A DNA stretch of 64,000 nucleotides from positions 13,705,746-13,769,745 of the forward strand of contig NC_049982.1 in NCBI RefSeq assembly GCF_000003815.2. Reading direction: 5' to 3'. Positions 21,050 through 34,400 of the stretch are shown one piece after another. Under the pieces are notes generated by a model that saw only the letters and a program-made list of their open reading frames with translations, was not told where the DNA came from and searched no databases. This DNA is from Branchiostoma floridae. Its lineage: Eukaryota; Chordata; Leptocardii; Amphioxiformes; Branchiostomatidae. The position numbers were made by a program, and so were the translations under genes. The first letter of the stretch is position 1. Each line of letters begins with the position of its first letter.

Positions 21050-24018
21050 ATGGCGGACTATGGACTCGGTTCTCTGGTGAGTTTCACGTGCACGTGTGTT
21101 TTTCCTCAGAAATTAATACCTGAATGTTTATCCTACTGCCCTGATCATCTATAGTTAGTGCTGTTATTGTGTTTGTGTCCCAAGAAACTAGGGTCTCGAT
21201 GAGGACCTTGTCTGCCACAAGTTATGACTCGACTCATGGCCTTCAAAATTGTAGTATAAAATTGACAAATTTATTATGAGTAACGTTAGTTAACGTTACG
21301 TTATTTATGTTTATAAAATTTGGTATATAGATTATCCCTATATCGTCCTTATGTTCAGTATGAAGAGCACCAATACCAGATACTTTCAATATTTTGGTCA
21401 GATGGCATCCCCAGCAGTTTAACCAAAAACAATATTGTCGACTTGTCCACCCAAGGAGGTCAGGATCATACCAAACCCAAAGGCTTGTATATTGTAATAT
21501 CATGAAATCCGCAAAATCTATGTCATAGAATCCATTGGGAACATTTTCTGCATAATTGTGTGAGTGAAGATATGTTTGCGGTTAAGGAGCGTTTCGATTT
21601 TTTTTCATCAATTTTCCAATTCAACAGTTTGTCATGTGAAGCCTTTCTCTTTTAAACTGACTTTAGCCTGGTTTTTATACCAGACCCCAGCTCGATCTCA
21701 AAAATATCTATCGTGCAGATAGATACTTTTGAGGTTGGGGCTGGTATCCAGGCTACCTTTCTCTTGGAAGACAACAGGGACGATATTCATAACTAATGAT
21801 TTAACTTTCAGAAATACTTTTGCAAATGGTAGAATTAGGTTATTGCCCTTCTAGGCTGTCGGAAATTGAATGTTAAGTTTTATTCAATAGCAAAAGTCAT
21901 CTTGATGACAGAGTACAGACCAACACGCTCCAAATGTATGTACAGCATGTTCTCCTGTGTACTGATCTGTAGGACCCTGCTGGATCACTTGCAGCTGCAG
22001 GAGCCTTGTCACAGCCAGCAGAGAAGTACGTCAACAATGTAAGTAAAGTTGGGATGTGTGATAGTGATACAATGTTGCCATCTCATCTGTGGTGTACATG
22101 GTATCTAGGGATCTCCCCATGATGACACCCACTCACCATCATGTACCCTTCCCTGACCAGGGTTCTTCCTGTAACATTTTGACACTGCGACAGACAAAAA
22201 TCAGCATGTTAAGACATTAATTGAACCAAGCAGGGTCTACCAGCAAACTGCCCCTCAAAATAGAAGAAATTGCATTTCAGGGGGTCTAGGTTTCACAATT
22301 TTCCTGGGGGAGCATGCCCCATAGGATCTTAACACCTTCAAAAGGATTTCCAATCAAAATTGAGGGGCAGAAAAAAAGTTTCAGGCTGGCTAGAACACTG
22401 CTCCCTCAACCCAGCCTCTGCTCATACCTATGTCATCCAAGGTTTCGTAAATACAGAAGTACTGCAGCCCATGTGCTGCACTGCAGAATTGGCTTACTAA
22501 AACAGAACAATCCACAAGTGGAATAATCTCCTGCCGAAATTGTATACTGCCCTCACTAAACACATTTAAGTGCCAACTGCCATCTTGTATGCTGTGCCAA
22601 GTATGCATTATGTTCCTAACAGCAAATTTCTAGACTAAGCTGAATCCATGCACTAGGTGAACATGACTGTCCTGTCAAACCTTGGTCAAACTGTAAGGAT
22701 CTTTGACTCAACTCTTATTGTTTTAATTTTCCATGCAGCCTGACCTTGAGCTGGCCTGGGCATCAAAGGCCTTCCAACATGCAGAAGTCTATTTTAATGT
22801 AAGTCTATATACTTTTTTCTTTTCTTTAGGTAACTTTAGAACATTTTGGACTTCATAGTACAGTGTATTTGGATTTTCAAAATTATCCTTTAAAGACAAC
22901 AAGGGTCACATTATCATGTACACTAAAATAAGTCACAGATGATTGATATTGAGAGCCTTTTTTCTTCTTTTCACAGCTCATATCAGCAGTGGACACTACA
23001 TGTCTGAAACTTACTGGGAAGATGGATGAGGAAATCTACACAGAGTTCAGAAAAGACTTTCCTGACCTGCATGTAGCAGCTGTTACTGAGGATGAGCTGA
23101 AATCAGAAGAAGCAAAATCAGTGAGTTACCTTTATGTTCAGTTGTCACAGCTTGTGTCACTTTTGTTAAATTGATGGTTTGCTTACCCAGAAGATAAGAT
23201 GGATTTCTGTCAACATTTGTTTTCTTGTATTTTTAGAAGTGGTCAATTCTCTTAAATTGATGGTTTGCTTAGGACTTGTGTCAACATTTGTTACGTTTCA
23301 TTGTGTTTTTAGAAGTGGCGGCCTTTCTGCAACAAGTTTGAAGGGAAGGTGGAAGATTTTAACTACGGAACTCTTCTGAGACTTAGGTCTGATCAGGACT
23401 ACTCAGAAGAAAATTCCTGTATAGGTGGGTATGAACAATGTATTTTACATCTCAGTGTGTTCATCACGTTTGACAGGAACTGGTCAAATGATGGTCTCAT
23501 GACTGAAGGAGTTGTCCATATAACCTTGTGAACATTGTTAGACATAGAATGTACATGTACCCAGAACGTAATGTACATATGGTAAATAGTCCGGAACGCA
23601 AACCTTTCACAATTGCTGAGTCTCATTTCGTCCTCTTTTGTCAATGTTGCATCAGAGTAATAGCTGTTGCATACAACCTCAAATTCTGATTTCCAGTTAT
23701 TGTGTCATGGCTGGTAAGATTCTTGCCCAAAAAATTCTAATCAATTGGTAGTAAACTCTTTTAAACACCTTAGTAACCACTTCTAAAATATGTGGCAAAA
23801 GTTTGCTGTATTCTTATGCTACTTACCCTCAAGGTGAATAGAAACTTACAGTACCTTGACCTAGTATTAAGGCAGCATTGTTGTTTCTTTTTTCAGTGCC
23901 AAGAATCCAATTCTATGCCATGGAGATTGCCAGAAACAGGGAGGGTCACAACCTTGCAGTATGGAAGAAGACAAAAGAGAAAGGAACTTCAGAAGACACT
24001 GCACAGAAACAGTCATGA
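21050..24018 (+). CDS. PBDC1: PBDC1 (polysaccharide biosynthesis domain-containing protein 1)
   Basis: Six exons: 21050-21076, 21973-22038, 22739-22798, 22977-23120, 23313-23424, 23897-24018. They total 531 nt, 176 aa plus TGA, with all phases consistent. Conserved blocks match the animal family: AWASKAFQHAEVYF, KMDEEIYTEFRKDFPDLHV, SKWRPFCNKFEGKVEDFNYG, TLLRL and PRIQFYAMEIARNREGHN. The human protein is longer because of an extra acidic, lysine-rich tail; here the tail after LAVWKK is short. The yeast relative (Ypl225w/Chp1) has been reported as a co-translational chaperone for the eEF1A GTPase domain, so a cytosolic role in eEF1A folding is likely by homology. The intron before exon 5 contains a duplicated copy of the splice acceptor. 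Confidence 0.95.
21667..21753. mobile_element. Small MITE with TA duplication
   Basis: TA then GCCTGG at the left, and CCAGGC then TA at the right. The inner arms are largely complementary (ATCTCAAAAATATCTATC against GATAGATACTTTTGAGGT). The TA duplication suggests a Tc1/mariner-type origin. It lies in the first intron of PBDC1. Confidence 0.65.
22262..22330. repeat. Fragment of a dispersed repeat
   Basis: The text 'gggggtctagg ... tcctgggggagcatgcccc' resembles, in opposite orientation, the segment at about 37150-37185 ('gggggcatgctcccccgg') inside the MITE at 37049-37581. It is probably a partial, diverged copy in a PBDC1 intron. Confidence 0.4.
23166..23318 (+). repeat. Tandem duplication of a PBDC1 3' splice site
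   Basis: TTAAATTGATGGTTTGCTTA occurs at 23166-23185 and 23252-23271. Each copy is followed by GTCAACATTTGTT and then by a pyrimidine tract ending TTTTTAGAAGTGG (23235-23242 and 23311-23318). The second copy is the true acceptor of exon 5 (AAGTGGCGG). The first is a decoy whose next bases (TCAATTC) do not encode the conserved peptide. Confidence 0.8.
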
Positions 24019-24226
24019 CTAGCAGATATTACATGTGCTATAACTGCCTATTATGTGTGAATGTATTGCTAACTGTACTGTTGTTTAGGATTCCACATTA
24101 CTTTCCTAAATTAGCATAGCTAAAATACTGTTTTTCATTTTTAAAATATGCATCCACCATTGTATATGTTCAAACAGCAATCAACAAGTTTTAGTATGCC
24201 CAGTTACCTGAGTTAATGGCATTTTT

Positions 24227-24268
24227 ACCTCCATGAAATGTCATGGAGGTTATATTTTACCCCGCGTT

Positions 24269-24299
<31 letters not shown>

Positions 24300-25300
24300 A
24301 AACAAAATAACTCAAGAACGGCTGGGTGGATTGGTTTCATACTTGGTGTGTTGGTAGTGTGTGACAAAAGCTGGAAATGATTAGATTTTGGGCCCCCCTA
24401 GCGGCTCCCCTTGGTACTGCAGCGCAACTTCCGGTTTTGCTATCTCGGTGTTCTGAACATACTATGGCCACGATTTTTGAGTATTAGATAGCTCTTGTGC
24501 TCAGGAAGAAATGACATAAGTTTGGGCCCCCTAGCGTTTAGTTTTGGGATAGCAGGGGCATTTTTGTCAAAAACTTCTGAAGAGGATAACTCAAGAAGGG
24601 AACAACGGATTTTCATCATTTTTGGTATGTAGGTACCTTAGACAATGTTTTACAAGATAAGATACTAATTATGCAAAATAGGAGCACATTTGCATAATTA
24701 ATGAGAATATTATATCATAGCAGTTTTTTCAATGTATCTCTTGTTCCAGACATGCTATGGTCTTGACATTTAGGTGGTAGATAGCTTTTAGTGACATGAA
24801 CAAGTGGGGCAAGTTTCAGGCCCCTAACATTTGATTGTGGAATTGCAGGGGTGTTTTTGTCAAGACACTCCAAAGAGGATAACTGCAGAAAGGAACGACG
24901 GATTGCCTGCATTTTAGGCATGCAGGTAGCTTAGGCAAAGATGTTCATAATGATATACATGTTATGCAAATGAGGACATAATTTGCATAATTAATGAGGG
25001 AATTGTATAGTTCCATTGTTTTCAATTAAACTGGACCTCAATACATGTAACACATGTTAATTATGATAGGTGGAATATAAGCAGATACCAAATATGGTAA
25101 TGAGGAACTTATTTGCATAATTTATCGAAAAATTGCAAAACCGCTTTATGATTGATAATGGGAATTTTATAATTGTGACATGTGTACGTTATTCAATAAT
25201 GAACAACACCATGCATAAATTATGTTAATGTGTTAGTCAATTGCATGAAATTTACGAAAGCTCTCAATTTTCATGGAGGTATGAGGTCGCCGAACTCTAG
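24227..25300. repeat. Dispersed repeat with ACCTCCATGA ends
   Basis: It begins with the palindrome ACCTCCATGAAATGTCATGG and ends near TTTTCATGGAGGTATGAGG, so CCTCCATGAAA-type text lies inverted at both ends. Inside, AAGAGGATAACTCAAGAAGG and a partner (AAAGAGGATAACTGCAGAAA, about 24873) show internal duplication with ~300-bp spacing. A (GT)n run lies at about 24270-24300. No coding frame is present. It lies just downstream of PBDC1. Confidence 0.55.
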
Positions 25301-25449
25301 TTTTGTATGTAACCTTAACCTTACATTTGCGTTGGGATGTTTTTCTATTCCCTTTGCGCGAAACTAGGCAAGACTGTGGTCTGCCTGAGAATACAACTAT
25401 TGTTGAACCTCACAGTGACAAAAACAATGTCAGCCATCTCTGGAAATGT

Positions 25450-25455
25450 TTTATT
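25450..25455 (-). terminator. Candidate poly(A) signal of PDCD4
   Basis: AATAAA on the minus strand, 3 kb downstream of the PDCD4 stop. If used, it implies a long 3' UTR over 25440-28431. Nearer hexamers may be used instead. Confidence 0.3.
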
Positions 25456-28431
25456 TAATTAAGTGAAATGTAGAGAATACACAACAGTGCAAAGGAGAAC
25501 ACCCTCCCACACTGCCCCAGTGACTCCACATTCAAACATGGGTGGTTTGGTGGTTGGTCTATATACAGCAAAATTGAGTACTGTCAAAGTATTAACCACA
25601 AGCCAGGCCAGGCAAAGTAAATAATTTGCTCAACAGAATAGCTCTACTATGGTATATAGAAAACATTACACATGGTGCAATTGATTTTGTCTGTTGCACA
25701 GATAACTTTCATTGAGTCCCAGTAAAGGAAAAAGTTGGTGCCAGGTTTTGACCTACCGGTAGCGGTTAATTGGTTCCAAGAAAACAGTTGGCATGCTTGC
25801 CTTCATACTGTGATGAAAAATATCCAATGAACAAATCATTTATTTTGCAGGGCCCAACAGAACTAGTGATACAAACTTCACAATGCAGGCAAAGCACAAT
25901 AGTCAATACATCAACATCAGCACTGCAAATGCAGGCAACCAGACCTTAGAACAGCATACTAGGAACAGCAGCTGTGTTCTATAAACTTGGCTAACCTTCC
26001 CTGTTATCTAGGGCCATCAATTAAGTTTATTGACTTCTTGATTTCTACTTAGTATGTTCTCTATCACATGATACTATGTCATACAGGTGAAAGCCTTTTA
26101 AGCAATGTCAGACTGGAAGCTCTGGCTAACAGTGCCACCTGACCACCCATGTACATCTATCACGCTCAACTTGCCTGAGAAATTTTCCCACCTAAGAAAT
26201 TTGTACTGGAAATGCCAGTCATCATATCTTGCCTCTTTCTCTTCATAGAGAACATTTACATTATTTGCACTTTATAACATCTGAACAGAAGCATTCTGGC
26301 ACAGCCCTGTAGTGGAACACTGCATCCATCTCATACACGCTCAAGTATTTTTGGACTCAAAAAAATCTCAACCCTAAAATTTGTGAAGAACTAGTATGCT
26401 CACAAAAGAATTAGAACGAAAAATATTTCCCCTTGTACTGGAAAATCAACTCAACAGTTAGCACTGACTGAACAAAACGTACTGCCGTACATTTTTAACT
26501 AACTGTACCACAGATCTCATTCACCCTTCTTCAGATAAACAGATGCCCCAATCCTTTCCCAATGTTAAGCAGCATTGCATGTAGTTACATCTCCTTCATA
26601 CCACTACAGGTGCTCAGAGCAGATCACATGGAAACCACACCTGTTGTGCAGATCAATTATATGAACTATGCAGTGTCAAACTGAAGGTGGGCTTCAACAC
26701 CTTTGAATTTACTTGAGCTTTTTTCAACAGTTCTGCCCTGGTAGGTGGTCTTCACCTTCTGATCTCTCTGCAGCAGGTCACCTGTAGTTCTGGTAACATA
26801 TCGACTTAGCAGTGTCTTCCAGCAACATTACCGTTATATTTGGCTCTGTACTTCAACATTTACATATTCTTTATATTCTAGTAAAATAGTATCTTTGGGG
26901 GACACCATCCATAGGTGTGGACAAAGCACAGATAAAGAAGATGGCCTTACTTCACTGGTTGATGAGAAGGATCACAGTCACTATTGGCACCCAGGTCATG
27001 TGCACCTTACTGAACACTTTTCAAATTTCATCAATCGGGTAGCAACCAAACATTTAGCACTGTTTGTGTGGAAGGTCAAATTTTTCTCCAGGATTTATTT
27101 GACGCATGAAAATTTGGTATTGACCACTTCAATTTAGACATCTCTCCTGATCATCAACCAATTGGTGAAGACCTTGACCCAAAGGGATGAGAACAGCACA
27201 GATTCGCTGCAGTTCTTGAACATGTACACTATAATAACTATATCAATGCACGTATGGTACTCATTTGTCATCCCACAACACAGTAAACCTGAATCAACTC
27301 TTCATAGTTTAACATGGTTAGTTCTGTGGAAGTGAACAAACATTTCTCAAGCTTAGGTCAGCATTTTTCTCTAATGAACTTTTTTTTTTTTACACTGACT
27401 TTACACACCTGACCTAGCGTGTACTGTGGGACTATATCATGAAACAGCAGTGATATGTCTCTACTAGTAAGCAGAACACAGGTTACAATTGGCCAGTTTC
27501 TTCTGTTCCAGGCATACAATGACAGGCATACAACGACAGGCAAACAATGACATACGTGGCCAAACGAATGGGTTTCTCTATAGTACTACTACTAAATTTG
27601 TGAGAAATTAACGTTTTCATCTGGAGTTATAGATTGATCTATTGATTTTTTTGGAGTTTTCCTATACTACTTTGGGGTACTAGGACAAAGATTCGTATAG
27701 CACCAGAGGCCAACTACATGCATTGCTGAACATCTTAGAGAAACCCATGTTTATTCTACCACATCTTTGTATGCCTGTCTTGGACCAATACCATTGAAAC
27801 CAAAACATAATGTTCTTACATCAGCTGCCCTTTTTTTCTTGCTTTTTTTTATACATGGTACATCCATATACATATATATATTTCCATCATACAACATCTT
27901 CCCAATTAAGGCAACAAAAGTTGACCCTTGGCCTTGAATTGGTGCACTCACGACCCAAGTACAGCTCTCCCTCAGCCAAGATTGACAGCACTGTTGCTTT
28001 GTTGTCTTCACAAGTCTTGTACATCATTACTTGTCCTGGCCTTCAGCAAACGTAACATCATCAAGCATTACACTGCCACACTATAAAGAACAACTGCACC
28101 AGGAAATGCATCATTTTAACAGAAAATTCTTTCTATTCTTTCTTGACAGCTTTTCAAATATCAGTGGCATCCTTACAATCACTGTTACATGCACATGTTG
28201 ACCTGTAGCACACTAAAGTAGCCATTTGGTTACCAATTCTCTACTGGTTAGGGAGAAGGTACATAGACACCAGCACAAGTTGATGTTTCAGCACAGAAGA
28301 CCAGGACAATTCTGTCATAAGTACATAAATTTTACACTTTGGCCCCCTCATAAACAGGTTTATCAATCAAGTTGAGGGCAACAGTATGCTGTGGGTCATG
28401 TGATGTGTAGCCAATCATGGGCCAGGTCCCC
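25456..28431 (-). other. Probable PDCD4 3' UTR or intergenic DNA
   Basis: This is a gene-free stretch between the repeat after PBDC1 and the PDCD4 stop codon. It is A+T rich with no exon-like frame on either strand. Its only tentative assignment is the 3' UTR of PDCD4. Confidence 0.35.
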
Positions 28432-31400
28432 TCACTCCTTGATGCGGCCACCATCACCCTCGCTGACGAAGCGCTTGCGGGCCCTGAGAGAAAATATCAA
28501 CAGGTGAATGCTGACTTTTGGCCCATTGAATAACAATGAAAGGTGGAATGGTACATAATTGGTTTTCTCCCCTTTTTTTTATCAAAATAAAAGGCATAAG
28601 AAGCTCACAGTCTGGAATAACATGCACACACACACACAAGAATGTGTCAAACTGTTAACTGCAGTATCAGTGACACCCTAAAAAGGAACCAGTATGGAGA
28701 ACTGCTGACCTGATGGGCACCTTGGCCTTGGTGCGACTGTTGATGACTCCCTGCTTGAAGCACTCCTCAGAGAACCTCTCCAGGATTGTGTGGGCATTGG
28801 GCACATCAAGAACTATGTCAGGCATGGACTCAAACACACGGTCAAAGCCCTGCGAAGGAAGAACATGCACACCATGAAACAACAACAACTGGTTGTCCAC
28901 AGACATTCTTAAACTTAGCTCAATTTAAAGCAAACCCCACCCTTTCTACTGCTTTTCATTGAAAAGTTAATTGTCTTAGGTGAACTGAGAAGTGTTGCTC
29001 TTTTGAGTATCACATCCTAATCTCATTTATTTATTTATTTAGGGTTACCCCTAATCTCATTACTCTATGAACACTTGACAATCACTTCAAGACACAACTG
29101 TTCAACAAAACACTGTGTGGCTTGACATATCAACTGAGATACTCCTTTTCATCCCTATCTTATCACCAGTAGATAGCTATTTCAAACTTTTGTAAGCTAT
29201 CACAAATGGCAGCATCAATGGCAACAATTGGAAAACCTACTCACCCTGTCCATCTGGTCCACGGTAAGAATGATTGCATCAGCGAGAGACTTAAGCAGCA
29301 TGAGGATTGCAGTGCCCACCTGTTCCGACCCTGCCTCCAGCACAGTCACCACGGCCTGGAGGAAAACATTCATTTCATTTCAATGTACCAGACCAATCTA
29401 CAGAATTTTGTCCGTCACTCTCATTGTTTTGGAGACAATTTTGTTGATTTTAGTTGTTTTAACAATTTTATCATTTTGCTTGCACATCACTACTGCCCTC
29501 CGTAGTCATGTCTGTTATTCTTCAGCATATTTAAGACCATACTCGCATGAGCATGGATACATGTATCATTTCCAACAGTTTGATTACAAATTAGTTGTTA
29601 TGGTGTTGTGCACCACGGGCATGATTCTAATACAACACTGACAAACAATCCAGCATGAAATTGGATGAACTCCATGTCCATTACATAACAGTGGTGCCCC
29701 ACCTCATAGACGAGCTCATGGTGGAAGTGTGGCACCTCCAGCTCCACCAGACAGCGGGTGGCCTCCTGGATGTCCCGGGAGGACAGGTACTCCCTCAGGA
29801 GCATGTCATCTACAGGCACAACCACAGATGAAAACAACTTTATTTGGAATGTTTATTTACAGGCAAAACATTATTCATCTACAGGTGAAAACACTAATGA
29901 AAATAACCTCAAACATCCATATCTGTACTGTTGTAGAACTGGATTTAACAACATCTCACATTTTTTTTGTTAATACTGCACTTTCATGGTCAAAATTTTT
30001 TTGGAAAGCCATTCCTGTTCCTGCACAAACCTCTCACCTAGAAACATGCTTGACTTTCCATGTCACTAATGGAAGTCTCAAAGTCTCAATGACTCTCAAG
30101 TCAGTATAGATGACAGGTAACGAAACCCAGTTGTCAGTCAAGTAATGTACTATAACATTTGAATACAAGTACAAATTCTGTGGATACCAAAAATGTCACT
30201 AAGAAAACAATATGTAACCAAACATCAATCCCTTGAGAGCATTTGGTAGCTCCCAACACACTTTCCATTACTGCACTCCACTGTTAGGTAACCAACATTA
30301 CTTAACAAAACTTATGACCCCCAACTAGCACACATCGTCCCCAAAAGGTTGCTTAAACTGACATGAAGGCCTACATTAATGTTTGCTTGACCATCCTTTC
30401 CTGAACTTGAAAAACCACAGCACACACATGCCACCTACTAACCTTTTTGATGAGGTATTTGACAGGTCGCTGGCCACCACCCACGCCCCAAACATTGTCA
30501 AGGCGAACCATCCCATGTTTCATACTCAGCAGCACATGGGCACGGTCCAGTGCCGCCCTGTGATGGAAACAAGCTTCTTTTTAATAGTTTTCTGTTTTGT
30601 CATCTCTTCTAACACATTCTTGAGTGCTAAACTAAATTACAAAAACATAGGGGAAACATTGTTTGTTGCAGCCTATCAATCTACAATTTTTGCAACTTGG
30701 CCAGATACCTTACAGTCCCTTTAACAGGGCAATCAACAGTTCCATAACAGTCTGATAACGTTACAGCATGACTTCTGTCCTTTCCAACACAAACAAAGCT
30801 CTTAAGGCACAACAGCAGCCTGATGCTAAGTACTGCCTCCTTTCCATCTTTTTTAAAACTGTTTTTTCTTTCAACATCTTGGTAAGAAAATAATTTGTAG
30901 AAGAAAAGTGGCAAAGTCTGCCATTTGGGCGACACTCACTGAACACCTTGAGGGAGGGTCGCATCAGTATTACTGGAACAAAAGACAACAGAAAATATTC
31001 AAGTACATGAAATCACTGCAACACAGCCTGCGGTATTTTTTTTAAACGAAATTCATAGTAATACACTGAACAGAGCAGACCGTTGCAAAAAGTTTATATT
31101 TGATCATCAATAGGGAGACTTCGGAAGTAAAGATGATCCACAATTCAATGACTTATTTGAAACTGACATTTAATCATCAAAAGGTGAGGAATTGATTTTT
31201 TTCTTAACTTTCAATCGTAAGTTTTTTTTCACAATTCGGTCTCAAATTGATAAATGGCTTTATAAGTTGTTGTTTTTTTGGGGGGGGGGGGGGGGGGAGA
31301 AGAAGGCAAAAACAAAGCATCAGCCCGATGTTGCCCCTTGCTTGGATTTCCACTCAACACTCACATCATCTGTTCCGAAAGCCTTGACCCTTCACTGGAA

Positions 31401-34400
31401 GACAAAAACGGAACGGACTGAACATGACATGCTATGCCCACAGAAAGGAAGAGGGGGAGGGGTTACAGATGGAAACCAAATCACTCCACACTTTTTATTC
31501 ACTTGAAGGACGGTAACTTTAACACTGAGAAGAGTTAAAGACAGACTTATAATGCATGATTTTGGGTATTTTAGGACCCAAACTCACACACTTCGATATG
31601 GGAATGTGATGTGTGAAGTGGGGCTGCATGGCACCAGCAAGATGTACAGCGTAGGCACCCTGTACTCCATGCCATCTAAAGATAGGTTAAACTGCATTGC
31701 AGCAGTATCTTGGTAGGACTGGTTTGTCATTAACATATGTATGGTTAGCACACAGAATGATCACAATGAAGGGTCAGGACAGTAAGGCAAACATAACACT
31801 GTTAGTTACAACTGACAAGCACAAAGCAGCCACTCCTCCATTAATTTAGTGACAAGGACACGTACCTGGTTTGCGTGGATTCACCACTTCCCTTGTAGTC
31901 AGTGACATACTTGGGAGGAAGCACGTCATCTGCTACAGCCCTGGCAATGAAGGACCCCACCACCTGTGTGTGCAAGTCAGAAACATTCAACTGTTTGGTG
32001 CACCACCTAGCAGCATCTAAAGAAACTGCATTGTACCAGGGTAAGCTGGTAATGGTATCATATAGGCAACATTCATGTTTAACATTTCTATGGCATTACC
32101 ATCCATTCCATAACATACCAGCTTTGAAGGTACAAAGGGACGGGTGCAAACATGACCATTGCATAGTTCTGAGTTTGCAGCGACATAACTCACATGTGGA
32201 GCATCAGGAGTGTCCAGGGTCAGGTCCGCCAGGTCATCCAGGATGGAGTCGAAGGCAGTGGCCATCTCCTGCTGGTTCAGGATATTCCCGTACAGGTCCG
32301 AGATCAACCGCGACGTCATCTCACGGTGAGAGTCGTGCTTGTCAAGGGCCATGCTCACAGCGTGAGTCGCAATCTGAGGTAGAGGGATTGGCTGGTGTTA
32401 ACCCTTTTCCAGAAAACTTTCTGAACATCTCGGTTTATGTAAGACAGCATCAACTGTACACATGCTACCTTTATAAAAGAGCAGACTCTGCATCAAGAAT
32501 GTGCCCCAGAAAGACCTCCCACACAATAGCCATGGTAACATCTTATGTCTGAAGATACTGGAACTAACAGGGCTTCCTCAGCACCAGGAAATTAGGTTAT
32601 TAACACAGGTGGTATGGAGAACCCACTCAATAATTACATCTCCTGAGGAACCATTCTTCTGGGACTCGTGCCTGAGATGCACATAAAGGCTATTACATAT
32701 GTAGCCTCCTTGTTCCTGCACTTCTTTTTAATGCCAGGTCAGTACCTTTCTTGTTTGTGGTACAATGCCAGCTTTACAATAGAACTTTATGTAACAAACC
32801 CAAAGGGGCAACTTAATGAACAGGAGCATCATCATTTTTAGAGCTGTTCCGAGAAGTCTTGAATCATTTTCCTGGAACAGCCATGACCTAACGTTCATGT
32901 TACCTCAATGAAGGTTAGACGGGATCCTTTTTAAAAGTTACTCAAGCGCATGGATAACTTATTTTTTCTAGGTTGAGAAATCTTGCAAATCCTGTAAAAC
33001 ATTCACACTGTAGCAGAAACACTGAAAATAGGTCTGACTGGTCATCACCTCATGCTTCTTGTGCCCAAGGTTCAGCTCACCAAGTGTCACCTGCAAGGGA
33101 AAAGAGGATGTAGGGATTACACAAAGGGGAATCACAAGCTTCTTCTGTCTGAACAAAACATCACTTGCACTACTGTACAAGGACCTGAAATTGTGGTTTG
33201 CAGGACATAACAAATTTGACAACCCAGGCTCTCTTCCACATGCTGCCAATACCTTAAGATCTGGGCAGCCATGCATCTTGTCATACAACAGCTTTTTGAC
33301 AGACTTTATCTAAAAAAAAATCAGCATTTTCCTAATCTATTGTGGTCTAACGAATTTTCTCCCCATCTTGACTAACTTGTAAGTGCATAAAGCCCATGCA
33401 GCCTTGCTTACGTAATGTAGCTTAATGGCTCTTTAGCAAGGAAAGCCAATACTTACTGCAACTTCATTTGTGTCTCCATGTTCAAAGTACTCCTGAATCA
33501 CAGGCTTGATGGTCTTCTCCACTTCCTCTGGCGTCAACTCCGGAGCAATGGTCTCCAGTTCATAGTTACCCTGAAGGGAAAATCGTCCCTATTAACAACT
33601 TCAAATGTACTACTCCATCAAGTGGTTACTACTGCAGCTTCTCCACTGCCTAACCCCTAACCAATAGAAATCGGTAGCTAATCAGCTACTTCAGTGTGCT
33701 GAAGGTTAGTGGTAGAGGCTGTTGAGAGATGGGTGATGGCAGTGTAGCATGAAGGATGTTCCCTCTTCCTATAACATGGTAGTCTGGTTGCTGATTTTCT
33801 TCTTATACTTCTACAAGGTGTAGAGTACTTTTAGCATGAACATCTAGCAGCAGGGAAATTCACTACTGCGATTCTACTATAACCAACAGGGTGCCTGCCT
33901 CACTGTAAATACTGACCTGAGCATCTGAGTCGTAGTTGGGATCCTTCTCATCAATGACCCCATCAATGTCCAGCTCACAGCCAGGCTTCCCCCAAACACC
34001 CTTGCCTCCAGCTCCACCTGCATTGTACAAAAGATCATCAGTAAATTACAAACACATGTAAATGATACACAATCAATCTTTGGTGGTCAAAAATGGTATT
34101 ATCAAGAGACAACAATGCATTATACATCGTACATACATACATGCATCAGTTATGGCTATTATAAAATCTATTTGAAAATAGTACATCTCTTTATACATCT
34201 GCACTATGCATACCTTAGCATAAGTAATACTTTAACATCAGTATCTATACCCCTGTTGTTGTCGAGGTGTGTGATATTGACAATATGAACACCTGTATAA
34301 TTCTTGTACTTTGTAAACCCTACATGAAGGGCAATCAAACTTTCCTTTGATGTACAAGTCATATAATTTATAAACACTTTTGTTTTTTTTAGATTCTGAA

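Noticed and set aside
31902-32552. 216-codon open frame on the + strand
   Set aside because: It is antisense to PDCD4 exons 6 and 7. The minus strand encodes conserved MA3 sequence with correct splice sites, so this frame is a shadow.
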